Assembly: GCA_964460665.1 (NCBI GenBank)
Contig: CAYWSL010000006.1
Coordinates: 11,461-75,460 of the forward strand
From: K23-9 sp964460665
GTDB lineage: Bacteria > Planctomycetota > Planctomycetia > Pirellulales > Pirellulaceae
Direction of reading: 5' to 3'
Length of the DNA: 64,000 nucleotides
A program made the position numbers and the translations under genes. The notes under the pieces were generated by a model. The model worked only from the letters and a program-made list of their open reading frames with translations, searched no databases and was not told the origin of the DNA. Of the stretch, positions 19,901 to 28,362 are shown in pieces; position 1 is the stretch's first letter; each line of letters opens with the position of its first letter.

Positions 19901-21252
19901 ACGTGCTTGATCGAATCACACCGCAAACGGACCCCGAATTGGCTTTGGGAATCGTTCACGCGATTGGCAACAGCGAATCCCCGCAAGCGGGCGATGCCTT
20001 GGTCGGTCGATTCGCTAGCTTGACTCCAAAGCTACGAACCGCTGCGATTCGCGTATTGATGAATCGCCCGCAGTGGACGCGCAGCTTGCTGAGGGCAATC
20101 GATCAGGGCAACGTTTTGCTTTCTGAATTGAGCCTGGAGCAGAGGCAATCGCTTAACAACCACCCGAACATGAGTATCGCGAAGACCGCGCGCAAACTGC
20201 TAAGCCGTGGCGGTGCACTACCGAGTGCCGATCGCCAAGCAGTTTTGGCCAGCATGCTGCCCGTCACCAAGCAAACTGGCGATGCGGTTGCGGGCAAAGC
20301 GGTCTTTGCCAAGCAATGTGCGAACTGCCACATGCACAGCGGCGAGGGCAAAAAAGTTGGTCCCGATTTGACAGGCATGGCAGTCCACCCCAAGAAGGAA
20401 CTGTTAACGCACATCCTGGATCCAAGCCGCGATGTCGAGGGGAACTACCGTGTTTACACGCTGCTGAGGGTCGATGGCACGATCGTGAACGGGTTGCTGG
20501 CGTCGGAGTCGAAAACGTCGATCGAGATGTACGACTCCGAAGGCAAGCGGCATGTTGTTTTGCGAGAAGATGTCCAACAAATGCGGGGATCGGCGAAGTC
20601 GCTGATGCCGGAGGGATTCGAGAAACAGATTCCGCCCAAGGACATGACCGACCTGCTGGAGTTTTTGACCAAGCGAGGCCAGTTCGTGTCAGTCGATATG
20701 GGGAAGCACGCGACGATCGCCAGCGACCGCGGCATGTTCTTCAACAAGCAAGGTGATGTAGAGCGTTTGATCTTCCCCGACTGGAACCCAAAGACTTTCA
20801 AGAACGTGCCGTTCGCGTTGACAGATCCTGATGCAGGCAACGTTGCCAACGCAATCATGCTTCACAGCAATCGAAACGACTATGTCGGCAAGATGCCTCG
20901 GTCCGTCCGCATCCCTTGCAACGGCCCGGCCCGTGCGATCCATCTACTTTCCGGCGTTAGCGGGTGGGGATACCCAGCCCAGCAAGAAAAGTCCGTTTCG
21001 ATGATCGTGCGTTTGCACTACGTGGGCGGCCAAACGGAAGACCACCCGCTGCGAAATGGCGTGCACTTTGCTGACTACATCCGCCGCGTCGATGTGCCAG
21101 GGTCGGAATTCGCATTTGCTTTACGCGGTCAGCAAATTCGTTACTTGGCGGTGATGCCTAAACAAGCAGCCGAGATCCAGGACATCGAGTTCGTGAAAGG
21201 CCCCGATCGATCAGTGCCGGTCGTGATGGCCGTCACGATCGAGTCGCCCTGA
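16915..21252 (+). CDS. ThuA / PVC dehydrogenase / HEAT / heme-binding fusion protein
   Basis: A 1445-residue secreted protein. Residues 1-22 are a signal peptide. About 24-225 is a ThuA-like (trehalose-utilisation) domain (VPLHCATYCFRNSDAVVALMGGQF, HDQRTWGNAGFQNLVERGI). About 295-660 is a membrane-bound dehydrogenase propeller (GMRVELFASEPDIGGKPIAM, WDERGRLWIAETYDYPNEL, MDHHGGFTAAAGHALY). About 680-1100 is HEAT-like helical repeat. The heme domain has CANCH near 1135, then SGEGKKVGPDLTGM. A C-terminal beta region (about 1260-1445) is unassigned. The combination is known in Planctomycetes; it may oxidise a sugar and pass electrons to the periplasmic chain. ATG 16915 is followed at once by another ATG at 16918. 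It ends 2 bp from ilvD, convergent. The regulator at 14379 likely governs it. Confidence 0.9.
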   Translation: MMAMFKAALFLCVALLSVTASANNLDVLFLGDNGHHQPRARFEQLQPVLAKRNIRLVYTDQMADLNADNLANYDALLVFANIDRIESSQETALLDYVKQGGGFVPLHCATYCFRNSDAVVALMGGQFKRHGTGVFRTTIDQSDHPIMQGFGGFESWDETYVHHLHNEKNRTVLAYRVDVEGREPWTWIRTDGRGRVFYTAWGHDQRTWGNAGFQNLVERGIRWAAGADVGEVPDYLSDQPFPLPEMTPIAKDLKPFEYVDAGGKIPNYTPSKKWGVRGEDFTKMQKPLPAEESIKHISVPAGMRVELFASEPDIGGKPIAMTWDERGRLWIAETYDYPNELQPAGKGRDRIRILEDTDGDWKADRFTVFADKLSIPSTMTFHKGGVIVHDGTQTIYLKDIDGDDVADQREVMFTGWNQGDTHGGVSNFQYGLDNWIWAMQGYNNSTPEADGKKGQTFRQGFWRFRPDGREVEFIRSTNNNTWGLGISEEGIIFGSTANRNPSVYMPIPNRYYERVRGWTASLQLGSIADDHLFQPITKNVRQMDHHGGFTAAAGHALYTARQYPQQYWNRTAFVNGPTGHLVGGFVLKPNGADFRSSSEWNLFASDDEWTAPIMSEVGPDGNMWVIDWYNYIVQHNPTPEGFQRGKGNAYVTKLRDKKHGRIYRVVHGDTVKPMSLAGASPQQLVETLRHPTMLWRKHAQRLLVERGNTDVVDALVAMAGDETVDAIGLNVGVIHALWTLHGLGQLNGNSPAATAAVLNATRHRSPGVRRNAVQVLPAIQDSTTNLIDSKLVNDPDPQVRLAAMLALADLPKSDRAGRVIANAMSGETDRWISDAAVSAAATNADSFLNAIAASKTIPSGNLLDDVKIVAGHYGRSGPVDSIGRVIESLTKADKNTAGAILTGIASGWPADTKPEMTLELESNMKSLADRAPMTSQGLLVKLGRSWGSKQLEQYADEVSAKLIGQLDDTNLGVPKRLSAAQEIVAFRSRDSEAVTDVLDRITPQTDPELALGIVHAIGNSESPQAGDALVGRFASLTPKLRTAAIRVLMNRPQWTRSLLRAIDQGNVLLSELSLEQRQSLNNHPNMSIAKTARKLLSRGGALPSADRQAVLASMLPVTKQTGDAVAGKAVFAKQCANCHMHSGEGKKVGPDLTGMAVHPKKELLTHILDPSRDVEGNYRVYTLLRVDGTIVNGLLASESKTSIEMYDSEGKRHVVLREDVQQMRGSAKSLMPEGFEKQIPPKDMTDLLEFLTKRGQFVSVDMGKHATIASDRGMFFNKQGDVERLIFPDWNPKTFKNVPFALTDPDAGNVANAIMLHSNRNDYVGKMPRSVRIPCNGPARAIHLLSGVSGWGYPAQQEKSVSMIVRLHYVGGQTEDHPLRNGVHFADYIRRVDVPGSEFAFALRGQQIRYLAVMPKQAAEIQDIEFVKGPDRSVPVVMAVTIESP

Positions 21253-21254
21253 CC

Positions 21255-22931
21255 TTACTCGTCAGTCACGCAGCCTTCGCTGGCACTTTTTACATTCTTG
21301 ATGTACTTGTACAGTGTGCCGCGTTTGGCTTTCAGTTCAGGTGCATTCCACTTACTGCGACGAGAGTCGATTTCGTCGGCAGCGACATCGACATCCAGGC
21401 GATTCGTTTCTGCGTCGATCGTCACGATGTCGCCATCTTGTAGCAGACCGATTGGCCCGCCGACCTGAGCTTCGGGGGTGACGTGCCCGACGATGAAGCC
21501 GTGGCTTCCGCCGCTGAATCGTCCGTCGGTGATCATGGCGACATCCGAGCCCAGCCCCGCGCCCATGATCGCACTGGTTGGCGTTAGCATTTCGGGCATT
21601 CCCGGTCCGCCTTTGGGGCCTTCGAATCGGATGACGACGACGTCGCCTTTTTGAATCTTGTTTTCTTCTAATGCCGCCAGCATGTCTTCTTCGCTATCGA
21701 AAACACGTGCTGGGCCACTGAACTGCAGGCCTTCTTTACCGGTGATTTTGGCGACCGCACCTTCAGGAGCCAACGATCCCTTCAAGATACGGATGTGTCC
21801 CGATTCCTTGATCGGATTATTCACGGGGCGAACAATCTTTTGGCCGTCCTTCATGCTGGGGACTTCGGCCAAGTTTTCGGCCAGCGTTTTTCCGGTCACA
21901 GTCATGCATGATCCGTCCATCAGGCCTTCTTCCAGCAAGTACTTCATCACGGCGGGCGTTCCACCGATCGAGTGCAAGTCTTCTTGGACAAACTTGCCAC
22001 TGGGTTTCAAGTCGGCCAAGTACGGAATGCGATCGCTTACGGATTGAAAGTCGTCGATCGACAAGTTCACGTCCACACTACGCGCCATTGCGATCAAGTG
22101 AAGCACTGCGTTGGTGCTTCCGCCCAAGGCCATCACGGTCACCATTGCGTTCTCAAATGCGGTGCGCGTCATGATGTCGCGTGGCTTGATGTCTTTCTTT
22201 AGCAATTCCAAGATCGCATCACCCGCCCGGCGACACTCGTCTATTTTGTCTTCGTCTTCTGCCGGTGCACTAGCGGAATACGGCAGGGACATGCCTAGTG
22301 CTTCGATTGCGGTGGCCATCGTGTTGGCGGTGTACATGCCGCCGCAAGCTCCCGCGCCGGGGCAGCTTGTCTGAACGATCTCTTGTCGTTCTTCGTCTGT
22401 GATTTGGCCTGCGATGTATTGGCCGTAGCACTGGAACGCGCTGACGATGTCCAGTTTTTCGCCGTTGCGGAAGCCTGGTTTGATCGTGCCGCCGTAAACC
22501 ATGATTGACGGACGGTTCAATCGGCCCATTGCGATCAAGCATCCTGGCATGTTTTTGTCGCAGCCCGGCAGCGCGATCATCGCGTCGTACCACTGCGCGC
22601 CCATGATGGTTTCGATCGAATCAGCGATCAGGTCGCGGCTCTGCAGACTGAAACTCATTCCGTCGGTACCCATCGAAATGCCGTCGCTGACACCGATCGT
22701 GTTGAACCGCATTCCAACCATGCCCGCAGCGGTCACGCCTTGCTTGACTTCGGCCGCCAAATCCAACAAGTGCATGTTGCAACTGTTGCCTTCGTACCAA
22801 ACGCTGGCGATTCCAACTTGTGGCCTGTCCATGTCTTCACGAGTCAGGCCGGTTGCGTAAAGCATGGCCTGCGAAGCACCCTGGCTTTTGGGTTGAGTGA
22901 TTTTGCTGGAGTATTTGTTTAGCTGGGTCAT
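21255..22931 (-). CDS. ilvD: dihydroxy-acid dehydratase
   Basis: A 558-residue enzyme for the third step of valine, leucine and isoleucine synthesis, dehydrating dihydroxy acids to 2-oxo acids with an iron-sulfur cluster. Cluster cysteines lie in YEGNSCNMHL (about 52), LPGCDKNMPGC (about 125) and CPGAGACGGMYTANTM (about 198). Other hallmarks are GVSDGISMGTDGMSFSL, ALGGSTNAVLHLIA, and the C-terminal TDGRFSGGSHGFIVGHVTPEA. Length is close to the usual 555-615. No other ilv or leu gene is nearby, so it stands alone. Upstream (22932-23126) is a divergent spacer shared with the DUF1080 gene; no attenuator was seen. Confidence 0.97.
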   Translation of the reverse strand: MTQLNKYSSKITQPKSQGASQAMLYATGLTREDMDRPQVGIASVWYEGNSCNMHLLDLAAEVKQGVTAAGMVGMRFNTIGVSDGISMGTDGMSFSLQSRDLIADSIETIMGAQWYDAMIALPGCDKNMPGCLIAMGRLNRPSIMVYGGTIKPGFRNGEKLDIVSAFQCYGQYIAGQITDEERQEIVQTSCPGAGACGGMYTANTMATAIEALGMSLPYSASAPAEDEDKIDECRRAGDAILELLKKDIKPRDIMTRTAFENAMVTVMALGGSTNAVLHLIAMARSVDVNLSIDDFQSVSDRIPYLADLKPSGKFVQEDLHSIGGTPAVMKYLLEEGLMDGSCMTVTGKTLAENLAEVPSMKDGQKIVRPVNNPIKESGHIRILKGSLAPEGAVAKITGKEGLQFSGPARVFDSEEDMLAALEENKIQKGDVVVIRFEGPKGGPGMPEMLTPTSAIMGAGLGSDVAMITDGRFSGGSHGFIVGHVTPEAQVGGPIGLLQDGDIVTIDAETNRLDVDVAADEIDSRRSKWNAPELKAKRGTLYKYIKNVKSASEGCVTDE

Positions 22932-23126
22932 GGATCGTGATCGAATGGACGGAAATTAGTTGGTACGAACAGAGTCATGTGTTTCGGACACCAAAACTCT
23001 CTCCAAGTCGTGCTTATCGCTCCACCGGGGGCGGTTCACGCTGTCGGCGGACAGATTATGATCACTTCAGCAGTTTTGACAAAGGACGCTGAATTCTTCC
23101 GCTTCGAATAACTGGAGACTGATCCC

Positions 23127-23777
23127 TTGCGACACAACTTCCTAGCCACGGTGGCCCTATCCGCTACGATTTGCCTCGCTTTCCAGGGCAATCTGACGGC
23201 AGACGACTTCAGTAGCCAAGCGAAGCCGATTTTCGATGGCAAAACCATGCAAGGCTGGGAAGGCAACGAAAAGTGGTTTCGTGTCCAAGACGGCGCCGTC
23301 GTCGCTGGGACAATGAAGGAAAAGATCCCACACAACGAATTTCTTTGTACCGAGAAAGAATACGGCGACTTCGAGCTGCGATTGGAAGCCAAGCTGACCG
23401 GCGAAGGCAAGAACGCTGGCGTTCAGTTTCGCTCCAAACGGATTCCCAACGATACGGAACTGATCGGCTACCAAGCAGATATCGGCAGCATGAAAGACCA
23501 ATCGATCTGGGGAGCCTTGTACGACGAATCGCGACGACGCAAGTTCTTGGCGCAAAACGCAGACGTGTCCGGTAAAGCGACAAAGCAGGGTGACTGGAAC
23601 GAAATCCGCTTGGTGTGCAAAGGACCGCACATTCAGATTTTCATCAACGGCAAGAAGACCGTTGACTACACCGAAAAAGAAGCCAACATTCCGCAGACTG
23701 GCGTGATCGGATTACAGATTCACTCCGGTAAACCAGCCGAGTGCTGGTACCGCAACATCCGCCTACGAGCCCTGTAA
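23127..23777 (+). CDS. DUF1080 (3-keto-disaccharide hydrolase-like) secreted protein
   Basis: A 216-residue protein with a signal peptide (FLATVALSATICLAFQGNLT) and one DUF1080 domain of concanavalin-like beta-sandwich fold. The domain is marked by FDGKTMQGWEGNEKWFRVQDG, FLCTEKEYGDFELRLEAKL, NAGVQFRSKRIPN, and the ending GVIGLQIHSGKPAECWYRNIRLRAL. In the annotated family some members hydrolyse 3-keto-disaccharides; most planctomycete copies are untested. The start is TTG 23127, chosen because CTGGAGAC lies about 8 bases upstream and because it begins the signal peptide. It is followed after 6 bp by a HAD hydrolase gene, so the two may be cotranscribed. Confidence 0.88.
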   Translation: MRHNFLATVALSATICLAFQGNLTADDFSSQAKPIFDGKTMQGWEGNEKWFRVQDGAVVAGTMKEKIPHNEFLCTEKEYGDFELRLEAKLTGEGKNAGVQFRSKRIPNDTELIGYQADIGSMKDQSIWGALYDESRRRKFLAQNADVSGKATKQGDWNEIRLVCKGPHIQIFINGKKTVDYTEKEANIPQTGVIGLQIHSGKPAECWYRNIRLRAL

Positions 23778-23783
23778 CCTGTA

Positions 23784-24428
23784 ATGCCTGACATTCAATT
23801 TGTGTATTTTGATCTGGGCAACATCCTGGTCTCGTTCGATCCCCAGCGGTCTTGCCAGAACGTGGCGGATCTTTTCGGCGTGTCGATCGATCAGGCTCGC
23901 GCGGCCGTTTACGAAAGCGGCTTGGAAGTCAGCTACGAAACCGGCAGAATCAACGAGAAAGAATTCTTACTGGCTGTGATTGAGCAGCTGGGTGAAGGTG
24001 GTGGCGACGTTTCGCTGAATCGGTTCTTGGATGCGCTGGGCGACATGTTCACGCCGATCGAATCCATGCGCGCGACTCTGCAGGCAGTTCGTAACGCTGG
24101 CTACCGTGTCGGAATCTTATCCAACACGTGTTACGCGCATTGGGACTGGGTCAATCGCCAAGACTGGCCCGTGATGGAAGGCCCATTCGATACCGAAGTG
24201 CTTAGCTACGAAGCGGGCGCGATGAAGCCCGACGCGGATATCTATGCCGTGGCGGAACAGAAAGCGGGCGTTCCGCCAGAGAGTTTGCTGTTTCTTGACG
24301 ACAAGCAAGAGAATATCGATGCTGCGATCGCGCGAGGATGGCAGGCGGTACAGTGCTTTGGCGGCCCAGGCTTAGTCGAACAACTGGTGCGCCTTGGCGT
24401 CATCAGCGAATCGCCCGAGGTGGGCTAA
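23784..24428 (+). CDS. HAD-IA family hydrolase
   Basis: A 214-residue haloacid-dehalogenase-superfamily protein, probably a small-molecule phosphatase. Motif I is YFDLGNILVSFD (nucleophile D at about 9; the second Asp of the usual DxD is replaced by Gly, as in the YihX-like subgroup). Motif II is ILSNT, motif III is the Lys in GAMKPDADIY, and motif IV is LFLDDKQENIDAA. Residues about 15-85 form the helical cap. It sits 6 bp after the DUF1080 gene and 2 bp before the transporter gene, so a three-gene operon is likely. The substrate is unknown. Confidence 0.88.
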   Translation: MPDIQFVYFDLGNILVSFDPQRSCQNVADLFGVSIDQARAAVYESGLEVSYETGRINEKEFLLAVIEQLGEGGGDVSLNRFLDALGDMFTPIESMRATLQAVRNAGYRVGILSNTCYAHWDWVNRQDWPVMEGPFDTEVLSYEAGAMKPDADIYAVAEQKAGVPPESLLFLDDKQENIDAAIARGWQAVQCFGGPGLVEQLVRLGVISESPEVG

Positions 24429-24430
24429 CC

Positions 24431-25381
24431 GTGGCTGGTTTGCATCGATCGCTGTTGCTTTGGTTGGTGGTGTCCTCTGGCATCGCTTTCTTTTGGCCCG
24501 AAACGATGCCGTTTGATCCGTTTCGCCTGAACAAGCCATTGTTGTGGACGCTGGTCGTTGTGACCATGTTTTCGCTGGGGACATTGGTTCGCCCTGGCGA
24601 ATTGCTGCCGCTGCGAGAGCGACCGTGGTATGTCGCATTGGGTGTGGCCGCGCAAGTTCTGATCATGCCCGCCGCGGCTTGGCTGGTGACACAGTTGATC
24701 CCGATGGATCCTGAATTGGCTGCGGGGGTGATTTTGACGGGCTGCGTGCCCGGCGCGATGGCTTCCAACGTGCTGACGCATACGGCCGGCGGAAGCGTTG
24801 CCTATTCGGTCAGCCTGACGACCGTGGCGACGCTGCTTTCGCCATTATCGGTACCGCTGGTTTTGTCAGTCGTTGCTGGTGCCACCGCCGAGTCATCAGC
24901 AGAGTCGGCCATCGTTTTGACGTTCTTGGTGGCGCTGCCGACCATCACAGGTTACTTCGTATCGCAAAGATTCACTTCGCTGCAAGGCTGGGCCGACCGT
25001 TTCAGTTCGAAGATTGCAGCGGTCGCGTTACTGTGGATCATCGCTGGCGTCGTCGCGGGCAGCCGCGAAAAGCTACTTGGCGTAAGCGTTTTATTGGTCG
25101 TCGCGTTATTGGCCATGAACTTGCTGGGATACGCCGCAGGCTACCTACTTGGAACGGCATCGGGATTGCCAAGCCGTTTTAAGCGAGCGTTATCGCTGGA
25201 GGTAGGAATGCAAAACGCTGGCTTGGGAACGGCACTAGCTGTGACCCTGTACGGCGAAGGAACGCTCGCGGTCATTCCAACGGCCGCGTACACGTTCGGC
25301 TGCATGCTGACCGGAACGCTGCTGGCGACCGCATGGCGTTACTACGATCAGAACGCAAAGATCGTGATGGCAGACAAGTGA
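24431..25381 (+). CDS. bile acid:sodium symporter family (BASS) transporter
   Basis: A 316-residue membrane protein with about nine to ten hydrophobic helices. Family motifs are FSLGTLVRPGEL, ILTGCVPGAMASNVLTHTAGG (the crossover helix), and EVGMQNAGLGTALA in the second repeat. BASS proteins are sodium-coupled importers of organic anions such as pyruvate, pantothenate or bile acids; the substrate cannot be assigned here. The start is GTG 24431, two bases after the HAD gene stop; the frame is open further upstream but only inside the HAD gene. The stop codon lies in the 55-bp stretch that is repeated on the far side of the N gap at 25420. Confidence 0.88.
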   Translation: MAGLHRSLLLWLVVSSGIAFFWPETMPFDPFRLNKPLLWTLVVVTMFSLGTLVRPGELLPLRERPWYVALGVAAQVLIMPAAAWLVTQLIPMDPELAAGVILTGCVPGAMASNVLTHTAGGSVAYSVSLTTVATLLSPLSVPLVLSVVAGATAESSAESAIVLTFLVALPTITGYFVSQRFTSLQGWADRFSSKIAAVALLWIIAGVVAGSREKLLGVSVLLVVALLAMNLLGYAAGYLLGTASGLPSRFKRALSLEVGMQNAGLGTALAVTLYGEGTLAVIPTAAYTFGCMLTGTLLATAWRYYDQNAKIVMADK

Positions 25382-25574
25382 GTCCTGGTGAAGTGGACGT
25401 TTTCCTTGTTCGGGTGTGGNNNNNNNNNNNNNNNNNNNNNNNNNNNNNNNNNNNNNNNNNNNNNNNNNNNNNNNNNNNNNNNNNNNNNNNNNNNNNNNNN
25501 NNNNNNNNNNNNNNNNNNNTGATGGCAGACAAGTGAGTCCTGGTGAAGTGGACGTTTTCCTTGTTCGGGTGTGG
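25365..25574. other. assembly gap with duplicated 55-bp flanks
   Basis: Exactly 100 N (25420-25519). The 55 bases before the gap (25365-25419) are identical to the 55 bases after it (25520-25574). This is what a scaffolder leaves when it joins two contigs that still overlap by one k-mer, so the true sequence probably has no gap and one copy of the 55 bp. The BASS gene stop codon therefore appears twice. No gene is broken by it. Confidence 0.9.
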
Positions 25575-25690
25575 TAGCTGAAGTTCAACTTCTCATCGAA
25601 GCGAGCCGAGTTGTGGTAAGCTTTGGCTTGTAGGCTTGGGATAAGCTATGAGTTTAAAAAGCGTAACTTTCAAAAGTTTGGGGACAGCCG

Positions 25691-26284
25691 ATGTCGATTG
25701 AGTTTTCGTGCACGAACTGTGGTGTTGGCTTACGCGTGCCCGAAGAACAGGCAGCAAACCGTGTTCAGTGCGGCAGTTGCGGATCAATGCAAACGGCTCC
25801 ATCAAGCAATGGTTACTACGGCACGCAGGGACCAACATGGGATCCCGGCCAGCAGCCCGAGGTAAATCCGTATGCAACCAGCATTCCGGATCAAGCGTCT
25901 ACCGTACCACCGCCGTATCAGCACATAAAAACGCGGGAAAGCGCGCAGTCGTCGTTAACTCCGCCAGCCATTTTCATTCTGGCCCTTTGCGGTCTGCAGT
26001 TCATCATTTACGCCTTGGGCGCAGTAGGTTTGGCGATCGACATCGGGCAGGGGGCAGCAGATCCAGATACTGTTTCCACGCTTATCATGCTTGCGTGTGG
26101 GATCCTTTCGACATCCTTCGCGATGTTTGGTGCCTACTGCATGTTGCGAATGAAGAACTTCCCCATGGCCATTGTTGGCGGTATTTGCGCGTTGGTTAGT
26201 GGAGTTGGATGCTGTTTTTTGCCAACCATATTCGCGGTTTGGGGTTTGGCGGCGACCTCAAGTGCCAAGCAATTTTTCGAGTAA
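25691..26284 (+). CDS. zinc-ribbon membrane protein, unknown function
   Basis: A 197-residue protein. The N-terminus is a two-Cys-pair zinc ribbon (C7-x2-C10 and C27-x2-C30, as in FSCTNCGVGLRVPEEQAANR). A Gly/Pro/Gln-rich linker (about 36-85) follows, then four hydrophobic helices at about 98-120, 132-155, 160-175 and 177-195. The fold plan is common in Planctomycetes, where a cytoplasmic ribbon precedes a small membrane domain; the role is not known. The ATG is at 25691, with no strong Shine-Dalgarno sequence. It precedes the propeller gene by 57 bp and may be cotranscribed with it. Confidence 0.75.
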   Translation: MSIEFSCTNCGVGLRVPEEQAANRVQCGSCGSMQTAPSSNGYYGTQGPTWDPGQQPEVNPYATSIPDQASTVPPPYQHIKTRESAQSSLTPPAIFILALCGLQFIIYALGAVGLAIDIGQGAADPDTVSTLIMLACGILSTSFAMFGAYCMLRMKNFPMAIVGGICALVSGVGCCFLPTIFAVWGLAATSSAKQFFE

Positions 26285-26341
26285 GCGATCGGCTGGCTGT
26301 TTTTGCTGCGTTGAGTAGCTAGCACAACGAGGGAATGAAAA

Positions 26342-28129
26342 ATGTCGGATACTGGAGAAACTGAGACTCTAGATCCCGAAGTGGGTGCTTCTGATCCAGT
26401 CGGCTATCGCGTGTTACGGGTTTGGCCTGCCATCGTACTGGTGGTTCTGATGGTGGTTGCCAGGACCATTCACTGGCTACCAGCGGTTGCCGAGGACGGG
26501 CCTGCTAGTATTTGGATGGCATCCGCGTTCGGTCCTATGTTGTGCGGCATTGGCGTGGTTTTGTGGTGGCTGTTTGCAAGCCGCGCAAGCATCAAAGAAA
26601 AGTTGCTCGGGCTATTTGCGATTATCGTGATGGGCGCCGTCACAATTGCCTTAGTGGATCGATCGATGCACGGCCCGCCGATCATCGTGTTGGCACTTCC
26701 GCTGGGGATCGCAGCATTTGCGGCTGGCGCGACCCTGTTTTCACGCGTCTTGGCATTTCGTCGTGTCCTGATGGCGCTAGCGATTGCAATGACTGGCTTT
26801 GGTTTTTCGACGCTACTGCGCAATCACGGCATGTGGGGCAACTTTGCAATGGAACTGGATTGGCGATGGGTGCCGTCTGGCGAAGATCGACTTGCGGATC
26901 GCGGTGACGTGACGCCTGTGTTGGTTTCAGAATTTGGCGACGCATTACAAACAAGTCTGGACAACCCCGAATGGTCAGGGTTTCGCGGCAACAATCGCGA
27001 TGGTCGCATCGTAGGTAGCGCGATCGATCATGACTGGGCGGCCAATCCACCCAAGGAAATTTGGAAGATCGACGTTGGTCCAGGTTGGTCTTCCTTCGCC
27101 GTGGCAGGGCCGTTGATCTTTACACAAGAGCAACGCGGCGATCTGGAAACGGTGGTTTGCTACACGGCCGAGTCAGGGCAAGAAGTATGGACGCACGCCG
27201 TTGAATCCAGATTCACTGACGCGTTAGGTGGCGACGGTCCGCGCGCCACACCAACGATCGCCGACGGCGACCTATTTGTGGTGGGAGCATCGGGACACGT
27301 GATGCGTCTGGATGCCAAGACAGGTGAAGAGAAATGGCAATCTGATCTTCGCGAACTTGCTGGACGTAAGCCACCGATGTGGGGATTCTGTTCTTCGCCG
27401 CTGGTTGTTGGAAACGTGGTCGTAGTGCACGCGGGCGGCAATGGTGACAAAGGCATCTTGGCGTTGAACGTGAACACTGGCGAACTAGTTTGGTCTGCAC
27501 AGTCGGGTGGACACTCATACAGTTCGCCGCAGCTATCCAGTTTCTTTGGACAAAACTACGTGGCGATGTTGACGAACGTCGGCTTGGACTTGGTCGATCC
27601 CAATTCGGGCGAAGTTTATTTGGATTACCAGTGGAACCATGGCGGTGGATACCGGTCGCTTCAACCACTGGTCGATCGCAATCGTGTTTTGCTGCCAACC
27701 GGAATGGGCGTTGGCACACAGAGCATTACGCTTGGATCCGACGATGGCAAGTTGTCTGCGACGGAGGATTGGTCGACGCTTCGATTGAAACCTGACTTCA
27801 ATGACATGGTCGCGCACCAAGGGGCGATCTACGGATTCGATGGAGACGTATTTACCTGTGTCGACTTAGAGTCTGGAAAGCGTAATTGGAAACGCGGACG
27901 CTACGGCAAAGGCCAAGTGATCCTGCTACCGGACCAAGATCTACTGTTGGTTCTGACTGAAACAGGTGAAGCACTTCTACTGCAAACCAATCCGGAAAAG
28001 CACACCGAAGTAGCGCGAATGGAGATGATCACGGGACGAACATGGACGCATCCGGTCTTGATCGGCGACCGGCTGTATGTGCGTAACTCTTCGCAGGCTG
28101 CCTGTTTTCAGCTGCCAACATTGAAATAG
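26342..28129 (+). CDS. membrane-anchored PQQ-like beta-propeller protein
   Basis: A 595-residue protein. The N-terminal 165 residues hold about four to five transmembrane helices (VWPAIVLVVLMVVARTIHW; ASAFGPMLCGIGVVLWWLF; LLGLFAIIVMGAVTIALV; IIVLALPLGIAAFAAGATLF). The rest is an eight-bladed PQQ/WD-like propeller starting near WSGFRGNNRDGRIVGSAIDHDW. Blade signatures include ETVVCYTAESGQEVWTHAVE, GHVMRLDAKTGEEKWQSDL, ILALNVNTGELVWSAQSGG and VFTCVDLESGKRNWKRGRYG. PQQ-specific ligand residues are not evident, so a binding or scaffolding role is as likely as dehydrogenase activity. The start is ATG 26342, with a GAGGGAATG stretch about 9 bases upstream. Confidence 0.85.
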   Translation: MSDTGETETLDPEVGASDPVGYRVLRVWPAIVLVVLMVVARTIHWLPAVAEDGPASIWMASAFGPMLCGIGVVLWWLFASRASIKEKLLGLFAIIVMGAVTIALVDRSMHGPPIIVLALPLGIAAFAAGATLFSRVLAFRRVLMALAIAMTGFGFSTLLRNHGMWGNFAMELDWRWVPSGEDRLADRGDVTPVLVSEFGDALQTSLDNPEWSGFRGNNRDGRIVGSAIDHDWAANPPKEIWKIDVGPGWSSFAVAGPLIFTQEQRGDLETVVCYTAESGQEVWTHAVESRFTDALGGDGPRATPTIADGDLFVVGASGHVMRLDAKTGEEKWQSDLRELAGRKPPMWGFCSSPLVVGNVVVVHAGGNGDKGILALNVNTGELVWSAQSGGHSYSSPQLSSFFGQNYVAMLTNVGLDLVDPNSGEVYLDYQWNHGGGYRSLQPLVDRNRVLLPTGMGVGTQSITLGSDDGKLSATEDWSTLRLKPDFNDMVAHQGAIYGFDGDVFTCVDLESGKRNWKRGRYGKGQVILLPDQDLLLVLTETGEALLLQTNPEKHTEVARMEMITGRTWTHPVLIGDRLYVRNSSQAACFQLPTLK

Positions 28130-28362
28130 CGATCTGGCTGATCTTGGTAAGATCGCACGGTAAATTGCATGAAAAATGCGTTAAGCGGCGGCTTTTGCGT
28201 CGAGGTTGCGGTGACGTTTTTGAAAAAATACCCCAGTCGGGGCTTCAAAAGATTTGTAACGGCCCGACTGGCAGTGTTAAAATTTTCATTGCGTGGGGGA
28301 CGGCCTGAAATCACTTTGAAGAAGGCGAAAACCACGATCTCGTTTTTTTGGATTTGAGTTAG
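28130..28362 (+). promoter_or_regulatory. leader of the cold-shock gene with two exclusive hairpins
   Basis: The 233 bases before the cold-shock gene carry no convincing gene. They hold a short hairpin (CCCC 28231-28234, loop AGTC, GGGG 28239-28242) and a competing 9-bp stem, CCAGTCGGG (28233-28241) with CCCGACTGG (28263-28271), that cannot form together with it. Alternative pairing in a long leader is a feature of cold-shock mRNAs such as E. coli cspA. Whether this one responds to temperature is inference. An open frame of 62 codons through the leader has no ribosome binding site and no recognisable product. Confidence 0.45.

Noticed and set aside
25365..25574. 55-bp direct repeats as target-site duplication or attachment sites
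   Set aside because: The same length flanks both N runs, which fits contig overlap of one k-mer rather than integration.
28169..28357. 62-codon frame in the cold-shock leader
   Set aside because: It lies over the competing hairpins, has no ribosome binding site, and its composition is not protein-like.
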